Below are positions 1 to 7,284 of a stretch of DNA of 10,153 bases, piece by piece. Where the stretch lies: assembly GCA_028290345.1 (NCBI GenBank), contig JAQGKB010000102.1, positions 1 to 10,153 on the forward strand, read 5' to 3'. The notes under the pieces were generated by a model. The model made no database searches and was not told the DNA's origin. It worked only from the letters and a program-made list of their open reading frames with translations. The position numbers and the translations under genes are program-made. The stretch comes from Hyphomicrobiales bacterium. Lineage in GTDB: Bacteria > Pseudomonadota > Alphaproteobacteria > Rhizobiales > Devosiaceae. Every line of letters starts with the position of its first letter. Position 1 is the first letter of the stretch.

Positions 1-17
1 GACTCCTCACCGGAAAA

Positions 18-32
18 TTAACCCTTGCTTAA
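18..32 (+). promoter_or_regulatory. Candidate CtrA binding site upstream of the giant polar protein
   Basis: The sequence reads TTAA, seven bases (CCCTTGC), TTAA. This is the full spacing of the alphaproteobacterial cell-cycle regulator CtrA (TTAA-N7-TTAA); the consensus final C is G here. It lies about 195 bases before the chosen start of the downstream gene. An AT-rich TAAAAT at 51-56 could serve as a -10, which would put the CtrA box over the -35 region, the usual place for CtrA-activated promoters. The match is seen directly; binding and direction of control are inferred. Confidence 0.5.
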
Positions 33-227
33 GAAAGGGCTCGGTTTGGATAAAATTGAATGTATAAATGAGCAGTACCAGCGCGCGGCGGCGCGGTTCA
101 GGGGCTTTGCGTTGCAGTTGCATCGAATTGTACCCAGTTGGATGTGAACACCGAAACCGGTGGCCATCCATGAACAATCGCGTTTGCCGCCTTGTCGAAA
201 TCGCCCGACGCGAGAGTTGTAAAGAGT

Positions 228-3200
228 ATGGCCAAAAAACCACTGAATAACGCAAACGATCCCGCCGCACTCGCCTTCTCGGCGGTCGAAGACGCGTTGA
301 AGGACTCGGTTTTCAACCTCGACGAACCCAATGAGCGTCCCCAGCCCCAGTCGACCCAGCGTTCCGAGCGCGTCCGTGCCGCGGACAAGCTGGCAGCCCA
401 GGCCGGAACGGTTGCCAATGACGACCGCCTGCAATCCTCGAAGATCCTTTACGGGCTGCAGAGCAAGCCGTCGTCACGCCCGACGATGATCGCGCTGGTG
501 GCCTCGGTCGTCTGGGTGATCGGCACTCTGCTTGCTGCGGTTCTGCGCTACGGCAACGAGATTGGCGGCGGACACCTGGGCGGATTTCTCGCTTCACTCG
601 ATTTCTTCAGCCTGCTGGCTATTCTTGTCATCCCGGTCTTCGGCTTTTTCGCCATCGCGACGCTGATCCGGCGCGCCCAGGATCTGCGGCTCGCTGCAAC
701 GTCGATCACCCATGCCGCGCTGCGCCTCGCCGAGCCGGAAACCACGGCGGCGGAAAAGGTGGCCTCAGTTGGCCAGGCCGTTCGCCGTGAGGTCAACGCC
801 CTTGGCGATGGGCTGGAACGCGCCCTCTCCCGCGCCGGCGAGCTCGAGGTGATGATACACAACGAGGTCACCGCCCTCGAACGCACCTATTCCGAAAATG
901 AATCCCGCATGCGCGCCCTGATCCAGGAACTGGCCAGCCAGCGCGAAAGCGTCATCACCAACACCGAGCGCGTCCGCGAAGCCATCACGGAGTCGCATAC
1001 CGGCCTGGTATTCGACCTGGACATGATCAGCCAGCGCATCGCCGGCACCATCGTCGAAAGCGGCGGCAACCTGACCAAGGCGCTCGAGCAGGCTGGCAAT
1101 ACCCTGCATGGCGGCTTTGGCGAAAAGACTGAATCCTTTGTGTCCCTCATCGACGGCCGCACCAGCGACCTGATCGCGGCGCTAGACGAAAGCACCAGCC
1201 GTCTCAACCTGACGCTCGAAGATCGTTCATCGACGATTTCCAACGCCTTCGAAGATCGCACGCAGGAACTGAGTTCCGTCATCGACGGCCGCATGAACTC
1301 GCTGACCGAGGCCATCGATACCCGCGCCGTTTCCCTCTCGGACGCCATCGAAAAGCGCACAGCGGCACTCGCGAGCGTCTTGTCCGACGGTGGCGCCAAT
1401 CTCCTCAATTCGCTGCGCGATCGCGGCCATGAAGTCAGCGGCGCGCTCGACACGATCGGCTCGCGTATGGCCAACGACATCTCCGGCCGCGCCAAGGATG
1501 CCGAAGTGCTGATCGGGGCCCTCTCCCGCCAGCTCGACGAAAGCGTATCCATCCAGATCAACTCGATGGAAAGCCGCATGCAGTCGGCCATGCTGGAAGT
1601 GGGCGGCAGCTTCGAGGAGACTGCCGAGCGCGCGCGCCAGATCCTTTCCGGCGCCGGCACGCAGACGCTCTCCCAGTTCGATACCCGGATGGACGAGATC
1701 GCCTCGCTGATCGACTCCCGCCTGCACGCCCTCGACGGCGTCGTCGGTGACAAGGGCGAGCGGCTTGTTGCCGCTCTCGACAAGCACAATGCGAGCTTTG
1801 CCGCCCGCGCCAATGTGCTCGAAATGGCGCTCGATGAGAAATCAGGCCATTTCAACGACGTGGTCAGCCAGCGTACGCGTGAACTGAACGAAACGCTCGC
1901 TGCCCGCACTAAGCAGATCACCGACACGATCGGCAATCGCTCGCGCGAAATCTCGGACTCGCTCGAGGGCCATGCCCAGATCCTTTCCGAGGCGCTCGAC
2001 GGCCGCACGCAACTGCTCGGCGACACCATCGAAAGCCGAACCCAGGAATTGAGCAACGCCCTCGACGGTCGTACCCAGCTCCTGCACGAGACCCTGGGAC
2101 GCCGTTCGCAGGAACTCGCAAGCGCACTCGACACCCGCACCACCAGGCTCAACGACACGCTGGACCAGCGCGCCCAGGAACTTTCGATCGCGCTCGATAG
2201 CCGCACCGAGGTTCTGCACAACGCCATCGGCCAACGCACGATGGAATTGAATTCGGCTCTCGATACCCGCACCGAGCTTTTCAGCGAAACGCTGGAGCAG
2301 CGCGTACAGGAACTCGGTTCGGCGCTCGACACCCGCACCGATAAGTTGCAGCACGTCATCGACCAGCGTGCCGCTGAACTCAGCATCGCACTCGATAGTC
2401 GCACCGACAAATTCGGCGAAACCCTGGCCCAACGTGCCGACGAACTGGGCTCTGCCCTCGATAGCCGCACCGAGACGATGCAGAACGCCATCACCCAGCG
2501 CGTGTCGGAGATCAACATCGCCCTCGACAGCCGGACCGAAAAGTTCAGCCAGACGCTGCAGCAGCGGGCCGGCGAACTGTCGACCGCGCTCGAGGTCCGC
2601 ACCGAACGTCTCGGCGACACCGTCGACAAGCGCACGCAGGAAATGAGCATCTCGCTCGATGGCCGCATCGATACGCTCAACGAAGCCATCGGCAAGCGCG
2701 CGCAGGAACTCGGCGCAGTTCTTGACGGCCGCACGCAGCAACTCGCCGGTGCCATTGGTACGCGGTCGAGCGAATTGTCGGAAGCCTTGGGCATCCGCAC
2801 CCAGCAACTCGCCGAAACGCTGGGCAGCCACACCAATGCCATCGCCGCCGCGATCGGCGACCGCACGGCTGATCTCGCCCGCACCATCGAAGAACAAGGC
2901 ATTGCTGCAAGCGGCAAGATCGACGTCAGCGTGCAGAACGTTACTGATGCTATGGATCGCGGCGCCGACACTTTCTCCACCCTGATCGCCGGCAAGGTGG
3001 CCGAGATCAACGACAATCTCGGTCGTGGCGTGGAGTCGGCCATCGTCCGCATGGCAAGCGCCGAAAGCGGCGTGACGTCCCGCATCGATGGCGCCGCGGC
3101 AACGGTGGACGACAGCGCCCGCAAGGCCGCCTCGATCATCGAGACCGGCATCAATTCGGCCCGCAAGACCATCATCGACACCGTCGACGACCGGCTGGGC

Positions 3201-5699
3201 TCCCTGCCCGAAGCGATCACCGCCCGCGCCGACCTCACGGCCGATCGCCTTGCTTCGCTCAATTCCGCCATCAACAGCGCCCTGGTGCAGTCAATGGCCG
3301 AACTCGAAGCCGGCGCCGAACGCCTGGAAGAGACGATCTCGACCCGCATCGTCGCTGCCACGGCAAATATCTCGAGCGAGGTGACCGAGACCGCCAACCG
3401 CATGGACGTCGCGGTGCGACATGCCCTCGACCAGTTCCAGGTCACCGCCAATACGCTCGACGACCTGATTTCGATCAAGGCCATCAACACGGCCGAGAAC
3501 ATCGGCGAGCGGGTTACCCAGCTAAACGCGGCGGTCACCGACCAGACCAATGCCTTTGCCGCCCTGGTCAGCGAGAAGTCCGACCAGTTGCACCTGGCGC
3601 TGCAAGGCCACGGCAACGTGCTGCGTGAGGCATTGGGCGAAAATGCCAAGGAAGCCGAAGCCATCATGTCGGTTTCGACCTCGCGCATTCTCACCGATGT
3701 CACCGCCGCGCTGGGCAAGCTCAACGACAGCAACATCCTGCTGCAAAAAGTCCTCGACGCGTCGACGACCAACCTAGCCAACCTCGAGACCAGCGTTGCC
3801 GACCAGACGGCCGCGTATTCAGCCACGGTCCGCGAGGCCATCGGTTCCACCGAGGAAGCCGGCAAGCTCGTCACCGAACATGTCGGCGCGTTGCAGACCA
3901 CTATCCGCACGCTGGTGTCGGAATTCGGCTCGATGATCGGCACCCTCAGCGTCGAGGCGCGGACCTTGGATCAGGCCAGCGAACATCTCAGTACCGCCAG
4001 CACCACGTCGCTGGCCGCGCTCGAAGAACGCCGCGGCGCGATGGACGCCCTGGCCCTGAGCTTCACCGCCCGTGCCGACGATATCGACAGCCGCATGCAG
4101 TTCTTTGCCCAGTCGATCGCCGAAACCGTCAATGATACCGAGCGCCGCCTCATCGAGACGCGCCGGGCTATGGAGGAAGCACTCGCTTCAACCTCCGGCA
4201 GCGTCACCGATGCGCTGGAAGCGACGACGGAAAAGGTCACCGGCGCCATCGCTGCCTCGACCAGCGCCGCCACTGACGCCATGACCAACACGTCCGAAGC
4301 CGTCAGCGACGCGATTGCCAACAACAGCGACAAGGTCAGCAACGCGATGACCTCGAGCACCGATCGCATGACCGAGGTGCTGGCCAAGAACTCCGACACC
4401 GTCGCCGATGCCATTGCTCAGGTGACGGCGAAGGCTACCCAGGCCCTCAACTCCACCACCGGCGATCTCTCGAACGCTGTCGCCAAGAGCGCCGGTTCGC
4501 TCACCGAGGCCTTGGCGGCTACCAATGAGCAGGTGGCCTCGCGCCTCGGCGACATGCGCCTTACCGCCGACAGCGAAGGCCAGCGCGCCACGGAAATGCT
4601 GCGCCAGACGCAGCAGGCGCTGGTCGCCGAAATGCATCGTGCGCTCGAAGACGCCACCAAGCGCTTCACCGACACGGCGCAGGCCATGCGCGCCACCGCC
4701 AAGGAAGTGGGCGCCGAACTCGAGGCCACGCGCTCGGAACTGGCGCGCGGCGTAATGGAACTGCCGGAGGAAACCCGCGCCAGCGCCGCCGCGATGCGCC
4801 GGGTGGTTGCCGAGCAGATCGAAGCGCTCAGCGAGCTCAACGCCATCGTGCGGTCCCAGCCTGCCACCCACGACCTCAACGAGCGTCGTCCGCAGCAGCG
4901 TGCGGTGCCGCCGCTACCCTTGGTGCGCGACGAACCGATCGTCCGTCAGGAACCCAGGCCGGAACTGCGCCAGGAAGCCCGCCCCGAACCGCATCCTGAG
5001 CCGGTCGCTGCGCCCGAAGCCGTGCGTCAGGAAGCGCCGGTCCGCGAGCCCGCTCGCCCCGAACTTCGGCGTCAGGAGCCTCTGATCCGTCCGGAAGTTC
5101 GCCAGCCGGAACCGGCCCGCGCCGAACGGTCGACCCGCCTGCCGGAACCGCGCAACGCCCCCTTGGGACCGAAGACGGAAGCCGAGACGGTGACCTCCGT
5201 TGCCCGGCCGACCCTCGATCAGCGTGCCTCTGCGATCAAGCCCGCGCTGCCGCCGGAACCAGCTCCCCAGGCTCCGGCCGAACGCAGCGATGAAAATGGC
5301 GGCTGGCTCCGCGACGTACTGCGCAATGCCTCGGCCAAGCAGGCTGGCGCCGCCCAGCAGCAGAACCATCTCAGCGGCCTCACCGAGGAGATCGCCAAGT
5401 CGATGGACCAGGGCGCATTGGCGGATGCGTGGATGCGCTACCAGGGCGGGGAGTCGAACGTCTTCTCGCGCCGCATCTATACGCTGACCGGCCAGGGCAC
5501 TTACGACGAAGTGCGCAAGCGCCTGCAGCGCGACGCCGATTTCGAGCGTACTTCACAGGCCTTTATGAGCGAGTTCGAACAACTGCTGAAGCGCGCCGCC
5601 GCCGGCCCGCGCGCCGCCGCCGAAACTCGCGAGCACCTGCTGTCCGATCGCGGCAAAGTCTACACCATGCTCGCCCACGCCAGCGGCCGGCTAAGCTGA
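228..5699 (+). CDS. gpr: Giant membrane-anchored coiled-coil protein, growth pole ring (GPR/RgsE)-like
   Basis: This protein of 1823 residues probably acts as a structural organiser at the growing cell pole. In Agrobacterium, GPR (about 2,100 residues, from memory) forms a ring at the growth pole; the Sinorhizobium relative is RgsE. Domains: a cytoplasmic N-terminus (1-85); two membrane helices (about 86-106 and 126-147) around a short Gly-rich loop, followed by Arg-Arg, which suggests the long C-terminal part is cytoplasmic; a helical rod (about 150-1540) dominated by 11-residue repeats in which Leu/Ile/Val alternate with Arg, Glu, Asp and Thr, as in apolipoproteins; a Pro/Glu/Arg-rich disordered linker (about 1542-1686); and a compact C-terminal domain (about 1687-1823) starting near GGWLRDVL. 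ATG 228 is preferred over the in-frame TTG at 192, because MAKKPLN looks like a natural start; neither has a strong ribosome site. It is monocistronic, ends in a terminator and probably responds to CtrA. Assignment rests on architecture and composition; another rhizobial coiled-coil scaffold is the alternative. Confidence 0.78.
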   Translation: MAKKPLNNANDPAALAFSAVEDALKDSVFNLDEPNERPQPQSTQRSERVRAADKLAAQAGTVANDDRLQSSKILYGLQSKPSSRPTMIALVASVVWVIGTLLAAVLRYGNEIGGGHLGGFLASLDFFSLLAILVIPVFGFFAIATLIRRAQDLRLAATSITHAALRLAEPETTAAEKVASVGQAVRREVNALGDGLERALSRAGELEVMIHNEVTALERTYSENESRMRALIQELASQRESVITNTERVREAITESHTGLVFDLDMISQRIAGTIVESGGNLTKALEQAGNTLHGGFGEKTESFVSLIDGRTSDLIAALDESTSRLNLTLEDRSSTISNAFEDRTQELSSVIDGRMNSLTEAIDTRAVSLSDAIEKRTAALASVLSDGGANLLNSLRDRGHEVSGALDTIGSRMANDISGRAKDAEVLIGALSRQLDESVSIQINSMESRMQSAMLEVGGSFEETAERARQILSGAGTQTLSQFDTRMDEIASLIDSRLHALDGVVGDKGERLVAALDKHNASFAARANVLEMALDEKSGHFNDVVSQRTRELNETLAARTKQITDTIGNRSREISDSLEGHAQILSEALDGRTQLLGDTIESRTQELSNALDGRTQLLHETLGRRSQELASALDTRTTRLNDTLDQRAQELSIALDSRTEVLHNAIGQRTMELNSALDTRTELFSETLEQRVQELGSALDTRTDKLQHVIDQRAAELSIALDSRTDKFGETLAQRADELGSALDSRTETMQNAITQRVSEINIALDSRTEKFSQTLQQRAGELSTALEVRTERLGDTVDKRTQEMSISLDGRIDTLNEAIGKRAQELGAVLDGRTQQLAGAIGTRSSELSEALGIRTQQLAETLGSHTNAIAAAIGDRTADLARTIEEQGIAASGKIDVSVQNVTDAMDRGADTFSTLIAGKVAEINDNLGRGVESAIVRMASAESGVTSRIDGAAATVDDSARKAASIIETGINSARKTIIDTVDDRLGSLPEAITARADLTADRLASLNSAINSALVQSMAELEAGAERLEETISTRIVAATANISSEVTETANRMDVAVRHALDQFQVTANTLDDLISIKAINTAENIGERVTQLNAAVTDQTNAFAALVSEKSDQLHLALQGHGNVLREALGENAKEAEAIMSVSTSRILTDVTAALGKLNDSNILLQKVLDASTTNLANLETSVADQTAAYSATVREAIGSTEEAGKLVTEHVGALQTTIRTLVSEFGSMIGTLSVEARTLDQASEHLSTASTTSLAALEERRGAMDALALSFTARADDIDSRMQFFAQSIAETVNDTERRLIETRRAMEEALASTSGSVTDALEATTEKVTGAIAASTSAATDAMTNTSEAVSDAIANNSDKVSNAMTSSTDRMTEVLAKNSDTVADAIAQVTAKATQALNSTTGDLSNAVAKSAGSLTEALAATNEQVASRLGDMRLTADSEGQRATEMLRQTQQALVAEMHRALEDATKRFTDTAQAMRATAKEVGAELEATRSELARGVMELPEETRASAAAMRRVVAEQIEALSELNAIVRSQPATHDLNERRPQQRAVPPLPLVRDEPIVRQEPRPELRQEARPEPHPEPVAAPEAVRQEAPVREPARPELRRQEPLIRPEVRQPEPARAERSTRLPEPRNAPLGPKTEAETVTSVARPTLDQRASAIKPALPPEPAPQAPAERSDENGGWLRDVLRNASAKQAGAAQQQNHLSGLTEEIAKSMDQGALADAWMRYQGGESNVFSRRIYTLTGQGTYDEVRKRLQRDADFERTSQAFMSEFEQLLKRAAAGPRAAAETREHLLSDRGKVYTMLAHASGRLS
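1146..1475 (+). repeat. First block of in-register 11-residue (33-bp) repeats
   Basis: Ten consecutive 11-residue units lie in the giant coiled-coil gene, starting LIDGRTSDLIA, ALDESTSRLNL, TLEDRSSTISN, AFEDRTQELSS. Each has a hydrophobic pair at positions 1-2, an acidic residue near position 3 and often Arg at position 5. The register decays after about 1475 and does not match the phase of the next block, so at least one break in the rod lies between 1476 and 1826. Confidence 0.75.
1827..2915 (+). repeat. Main array: 33 hendecads, the last 28 forming fourteen 22-residue (66-bp) repeats
   Basis: From 1827 the 11-residue units run without a gap. From 1992 they pair into 22-residue units that begin with variants of ALDGRTQLL and carry a second half like TIESRTQELSN. 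The first codon of successive units falls at 1992, 2058, 2124, 2190 and so on every 66 bases to 2850, with no insertion or deletion across fourteen units. The copies differ at many codons, so this is an old, selected repeat and not a recent expansion. The 22/11-residue spacing is that of amphipathic apolipoprotein helices and hendecad coiled coils. Confidence 0.88.
4179..4541 (+). repeat. Third hendecad block, Ala/Ser/Thr-rich
   Basis: Eleven successive 11-residue units are in perfect register, for example ALEATTEKVTG, AIAASTSAATD, AMTNTSEAVSD, AIANNSDKVSN. They keep the hydrophobic positions of the main array but replace most of the Arg/Glu with Ser, Thr, Asn and Ala, giving a much less charged helix surface. 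The block ends just before RLGDM, where a more ordinary charged helix resumes. Confidence 0.78.
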
Positions 5700-5728
5700 C
5701 CCGCTGCTGAGGGAGCATCAGACAATAG

Positions 5729-5758
5729 CGGCCCCGCGAGATAATCGCGGGGCCGTTT
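5729..5758 (+). terminator. Rho-independent-type terminator of the giant gene
   Basis: A perfect 11-bp GC-rich stem (CGGCCCCGCGA, 5729-5739, with TCGCGGGGCCG, 5745-5755) encloses a GATAA loop and is followed by TTT, GCG and TTT. It starts 30 bases after the stop codon. The T-run is short and interrupted, but the stem is very stable. The other strand has no T-run, so it serves mainly the plus strand. Confidence 0.82.
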
Positions 5759-5793
5759 GCGTTTGGGGGGAGGAGATGTGGCAATCGCGGATT

Positions 5794-5940
5794 ACCCCTC
5801 ATCCGCCCTCCGGGCACCTTCTCCCACAATGGGAGAAGGGAAGGCTGGTGCATAGTGAAACGGCAGTGACACCAACTCTGCGTCCCCTCGCCCCTTGTGG
5901 GAGAGGGTGGATCGAGCGCAGCGAGAGACGGGTGAGGGGT
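5794..5940. repeat. Intergenic mosaic palindrome (RIME-like)
   Basis: The element is bounded by ACCCCTCATCC (5794-5804) and its near-perfect inverted copy GGGTGAGGGGT (5930-5940). Inside, CCTTCTCCCA (5817-5826) and TGGGAGAAGG (5830-5839) form a 10-bp hairpin with a 3-base loop. TCTCCCACAA (5820-5829) can alternatively pair with TTGTGGGAGA (5895-5904), so two competing folds are possible. The wording closely resembles the dispersed Rhizobium intergenic mosaic elements known from many rhizobial genomes. It sits between two convergent genes and has no coding signal. Confidence 0.7.
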
Positions 5941-5966
5941 CTCTGACTCAGCAATCAGCCCCGCCC

Positions 5967-7175
5967 CTACGCCCCCAGCTTCGCCATCTGCGTCCGCTCC
6001 CGCGTCGGCTTCAGCCGCAGCGAGATGATGACGCATACGGCCCCGGCCACCCCGAGCAGCGCGCAGACGAAAAACGCTTTGGCGCCGAACGCGGCGACGA
6101 GCCAGCCGAAACCGAATAGCCCCAGCACCGACATGGCCTGCTGCAGCACGAACGAAAAGCCCTGCGCCTCGGCCGCTATCTTTTCACTGGTCCAACTGGC
6201 GACGAACTGCATAGTGCCGAGATAGCCGAGGGCGTAGGTAACGCTGTGCAAGGTTTGCAGCAGGAACAGCACCCACACCGGCGGCGTCAGCGCCATCAGG
6301 CTCCAGCGCAGGATGGTGACGAGCGCCGAGGCGAGGATCAGCCAGCGCGCCGAAAAGCGTTTGCCCACCCGGCGCCAGAAGAACATCATCGTCGCTTCGC
6401 CGGCTGCCATCACCGTGACCAGCAGGCCGATGACGCCCGGCGAGACGCCCTGCTCGTTCCAGACCAGCCCCACGAAGGCGGAGAGGATGGCGTGGGTGCA
6501 GTTGACCAGCGCGAAGGCGAGTATGGGAAGGATGAACCAGAGTTTCATCACGTCGCGCAGGCTGCCGGCCTGCGTTGCCTCCGCGATGGTAACTTCATGC
6601 GCAGGCGCACGGAACAGCGGCAACTGAAACGCCAGCCCCGTCCGTACCAGCGTCACCGCGACGAAAAGCGGCACGAAGGCATTCGGCCCCAGATAGGCAA
6701 CCACCACCCCGGTCAGCGCGGTCGCCAGCATGTAGCCCACGGTGCCCCAGGCGCGCACAAAACCGAAATCGCTGCCGTTGCGCTGGGTCATGCGGATGGT
6801 GGCAGCATCAAGCACCGGCGGCAGAGAGCCGGCCGGCAGCACTGCGAGCGTCCAAACGATCAGAATGCCCCAGAAATCGTTGACGAAAAACAGCCCGAAG
6901 GGCAGAACGCCAGCAACGACCGCCATGATGACGATGACCTGCTTCCAGTCATCGGCGCGATCCGCAATGCGACCCACGAACAGGTTCATCGCTAGCAACA
7001 GCAGCACCGGAACGGCATTGATGATGCCGATTTCGCCCGAACTCACCCCTTTCCCGGCCAACCAGATGCCGAGATAGACCGACGACGCAGCCGAGCTCAA
7101 AAACACAGTCGAATGGAAAATAGAAGCACGTAACTCAGGCGAAAGCGGCCGCCGAGCCGGGGTTGTCGTAGACAT
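5967..7175 (-). CDS. MFS transporter, HcaT/PPP (phenylpropionate-type) family
   Basis: A 402-residue inner-membrane permease with about twelve hydrophobic segments, the usual length for the family. The conserved FGFVRAWGTVGYM (residues 137-149, after helix 4) and the LLQTLHSVTYALGYLG stretch (about 305-320) are typical of the MFS_1-like group that includes the 3-phenylpropionate transporter HcaT and nucleoside/sugar symporters. This group is usually proton-coupled, but the substrate cannot be read from the sequence. It converges with the giant coiled-coil gene and follows the glycosyltransferase gene after a 109-base gap on the same strand, so co-transcription is possible but not shown. The ATG at 7175 is preceded by a GGAG 11 bases away, rather far, and by a hairpin (7181-7210) that may affect expression. 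Confidence 0.82.
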   Translation of the reverse strand: MSTTTPARRPLSPELRASIFHSTVFLSSAASSVYLGIWLAGKGVSSGEIGIINAVPVLLLLAMNLFVGRIADRADDWKQVIVIMAVVAGVLPFGLFFVNDFWGILIVWTLAVLPAGSLPPVLDAATIRMTQRNGSDFGFVRAWGTVGYMLATALTGVVVAYLGPNAFVPLFVAVTLVRTGLAFQLPLFRAPAHEVTIAEATQAGSLRDVMKLWFILPILAFALVNCTHAILSAFVGLVWNEQGVSPGVIGLLVTVMAAGEATMMFFWRRVGKRFSARWLILASALVTILRWSLMALTPPVWVLFLLQTLHSVTYALGYLGTMQFVASWTSEKIAAEAQGFSFVLQQAMSVLGLFGFGWLVAAFGAKAFFVCALLGVAGAVCVIISLRLKPTRERTQMAKLGA

Positions 7176-7180
7176 CGAAA

Positions 7181-7210
7181 AGGAGGCTCCGGCGAACCAA
7201 CTCGCCTCCT
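7181..7210 (-). promoter_or_regulatory. Leader hairpin in front of the MFS gene
   Basis: In the minus-strand transcript AGGAGGC (7210-7204) can pair with GCCTCCT (7187-7181) around a 16-base loop; three more T follow, and the MFS start codon is only five bases further. The stem holds a consensus Shine-Dalgarno sequence that is too far (about 29 bases) from the MFS ATG to serve it. It could be an attenuator, a weak terminator for the upstream gene, or chance. Confidence 0.35.
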
Positions 7211-7284
7211 GGTTTCATCGCCAATCGCGGCGCCGAAGGCAAGCGAAATGGCCGATGCATGCCTAATTTAGCGGCAATGACGGC

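Noticed and set aside
192..227. An upstream TTG start adding 12 residues to the giant protein
   Set aside because: No ribosome site supports it, and the added residues do not look like a natural N-terminus; ATG 228 is simpler.
68..250. A 60-codon plus-strand frame overlapping the start of the giant gene, as a possible leader peptide
   Set aside because: There is no ribosome binding site before the ATG and the composition is not protein-like. It would overlap the start codon in another frame.
18..434. Minus-strand frames in the leader, as a possible divergent gene
   Set aside because: They run antisense through the start of the coding region and show no recognisable domain or start signal.
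1842..2897. A second long minus-strand frame (351 codons) across the repeats
   Set aside because: It is another shadow of the 66-bp repeats; its periodicity only mirrors the sense-strand array.
1992..2915. A CRISPR or DNA satellite reading of the 66-bp periodicity
   Set aside because: The units have no identical repeats or unique spacers; the period is explained by the protein's 22-residue unit.
887..3943. A minus-strand open frame of 1018 codons opposite the coiled-coil gene
   Set aside because: It is low-complexity Ser/Arg/Ala/Val-rich translation caused by the GC-rich, 33-bp periodic codons of the real gene. No domain, ribosome site or promoter was seen.
6246..6995. A 249-codon plus-strand frame inside the MFS gene
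   Set aside because: It is His/Arg/Gln-rich shadow translation opposite a well-supported membrane protein.
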